In this document: positions 63,733-64,000 of the stretch, one piece after another | Layout of the letters: each line of letters starts with the position of its first letter | Numbering within the stretch: position 1 is the stretch's first letter | NCBI RefSeq assembly: GCF_001043115.1 | Contig: NZ_LFME01000004.1 | Location: 1-64,000 of the forward strand | Reading direction: 5' to 3' | Source of the DNA: Xanthomonas sp. NCPPB 1128 | GTDB taxonomy: Bacteria; Pseudomonadota; Gammaproteobacteria; Xanthomonadales; Xanthomonadaceae | DNA length: 64,000 nucleotides | Notes under the pieces: generated by a model | The model's database searches: none | Told to the model about the DNA's origin: nothing | The model's input: only the letters and a program-made list of their open reading frames with translations | Made by a program: the position numbers and the translations under genes

Positions 63733-64000
63733 ATGCCTGAGCGTCGTTCGCATGTCATGCGGTGTCACTGGATGGCGGGTGTCGCCATGGTGCTGATGGC
63801 CTGCGTGAGCAACGTGCGCGCGGAGGATGGCGCGGCGCTGTGGATGCGCTATCTGCCCGCGCAAGGCGCTGCGCTCACGACGGACGCGCGCATGCGCCTG
63901 GACGAAGTGGTGGCACCGGAGCAGACGCCGACGCAGCGTGCGGCGCGCGACGAACTGCTGCGTGGCCTCGCCGGCCTGCTGGGGCGCGCACCGGCGACGC
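63733..64000 (+). CDS. agu67A: alpha-glucuronidase (GH67), N-terminal fragment cut by the window edge
   Basis: The frame from ATG 63733 stays open to the end of the window (89 codons). It has a signal peptide (MAGVAMVLMACVSNVRA) followed by EDGAALWMRYLP, the N-terminal signature of GH67 alpha-glucuronidases, which remove 4-O-methyl-glucuronic acid from xylo-oligosaccharides. An in-frame ATG eight codons later would also leave the signal intact. The divergent LacI gene starts 72 bases away, and no xyl-box-like palindrome was seen in the gap. Confidence 0.82.
   Translation, partial: MPERRSHVMRCHWMAGVAMVLMACVSNVRAEDGAALWMRYLPAQGAALTTDARMRLDEVVAPEQTPTQRAARDELLRGLAGLLGRAPAT

Overview
The window is a high-GC gammaproteobacterial chromosome segment that is almost certainly Xanthomonas or a close relative in the Xanthomonadaceae. 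The reasons are the gene content (a soluble cytochrome-oxidase gene order with DUF2244 and DUF2909 proteins, a PutA without the ribbon-helix-helix domain, and a TonB-receptor xylan/xylose locus with alpha-glucuronidase), the REP/REPIN family built on GGAGCGGCTTCAGCCGCGA, and GATTGGGGATTCG-type dispersed repeats. Species was not determined; no database search was possible.

Layout. 1-1300: the 3' end of a 5S rRNA gene (end of an rrn operon), its terminator, and a degraded region with a GNAT acetyltransferase remnant. 1.3-12.3 kb: zinc alcohol dehydrogenase, M28 peptidase lipoprotein, a VNG-repeat exported protein, the envC-ctpA cell-envelope pair, a rhomboid/DUF1820/2-hydroxyacid dehydrogenase operon and a FadL-type outer-membrane porin. 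12.4-15.6 kb: putA. 15.9-24.5 kb: a complete aa3-type cytochrome c oxidase cluster (DUF2244, coxB, coxA, a 43-residue membrane peptide, ctaG, coxC, DUF2909 on the other strand, SURF1, an Sco-like protein, ctaA, ctaB). 24.6-30.9 kb: a soluble PAS-PAS chemoreceptor, a thioredoxin-like lipoprotein, a bile-acid:sodium symporter family protein and a class-3 lipase. 31.0-36.4 kb: the macromolecular-synthesis block dnaG, yihY, yqeY, rpsU facing tsaD, then folB. 36.4-40.2 kb: an MscS channel and the ATP-grasp/alpha-E pair. 40.4-48.0 kb: GH3 beta-glucosidase, PQQ-type sugar dehydrogenase, small conserved proteins, an amino-acid permease and an L,D-transpeptidase.

48.2-49.05 kb holds no real gene. It carries two inverted copies of a hairpin-rich element flanking a decayed REPIN. 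Changes that keep the stems paired suggest that the structure, not a protein, is what is conserved.

49.1 kb to the end is a carbohydrate-utilisation locus: a LacI regulator, a xyl-box-like palindrome, a TonB-dependent receptor, then a SapC / JmjC-cupin / tryptophan-halogenase-like trio, a second xyl-box-like site, xylB, xylA, a secreted GH3 enzyme, a second LacI paralogue and (divergent, cut by the window edge) alpha-glucuronidase. The inferred logic is that xylo- or glucurono-xylo-oligosaccharides are imported through the receptor, trimmed in the periplasm by the GH3 and GH67 enzymes, and the xylose is isomerised and phosphorylated by XylA/XylB. The role of the halogenase-like module is not known.
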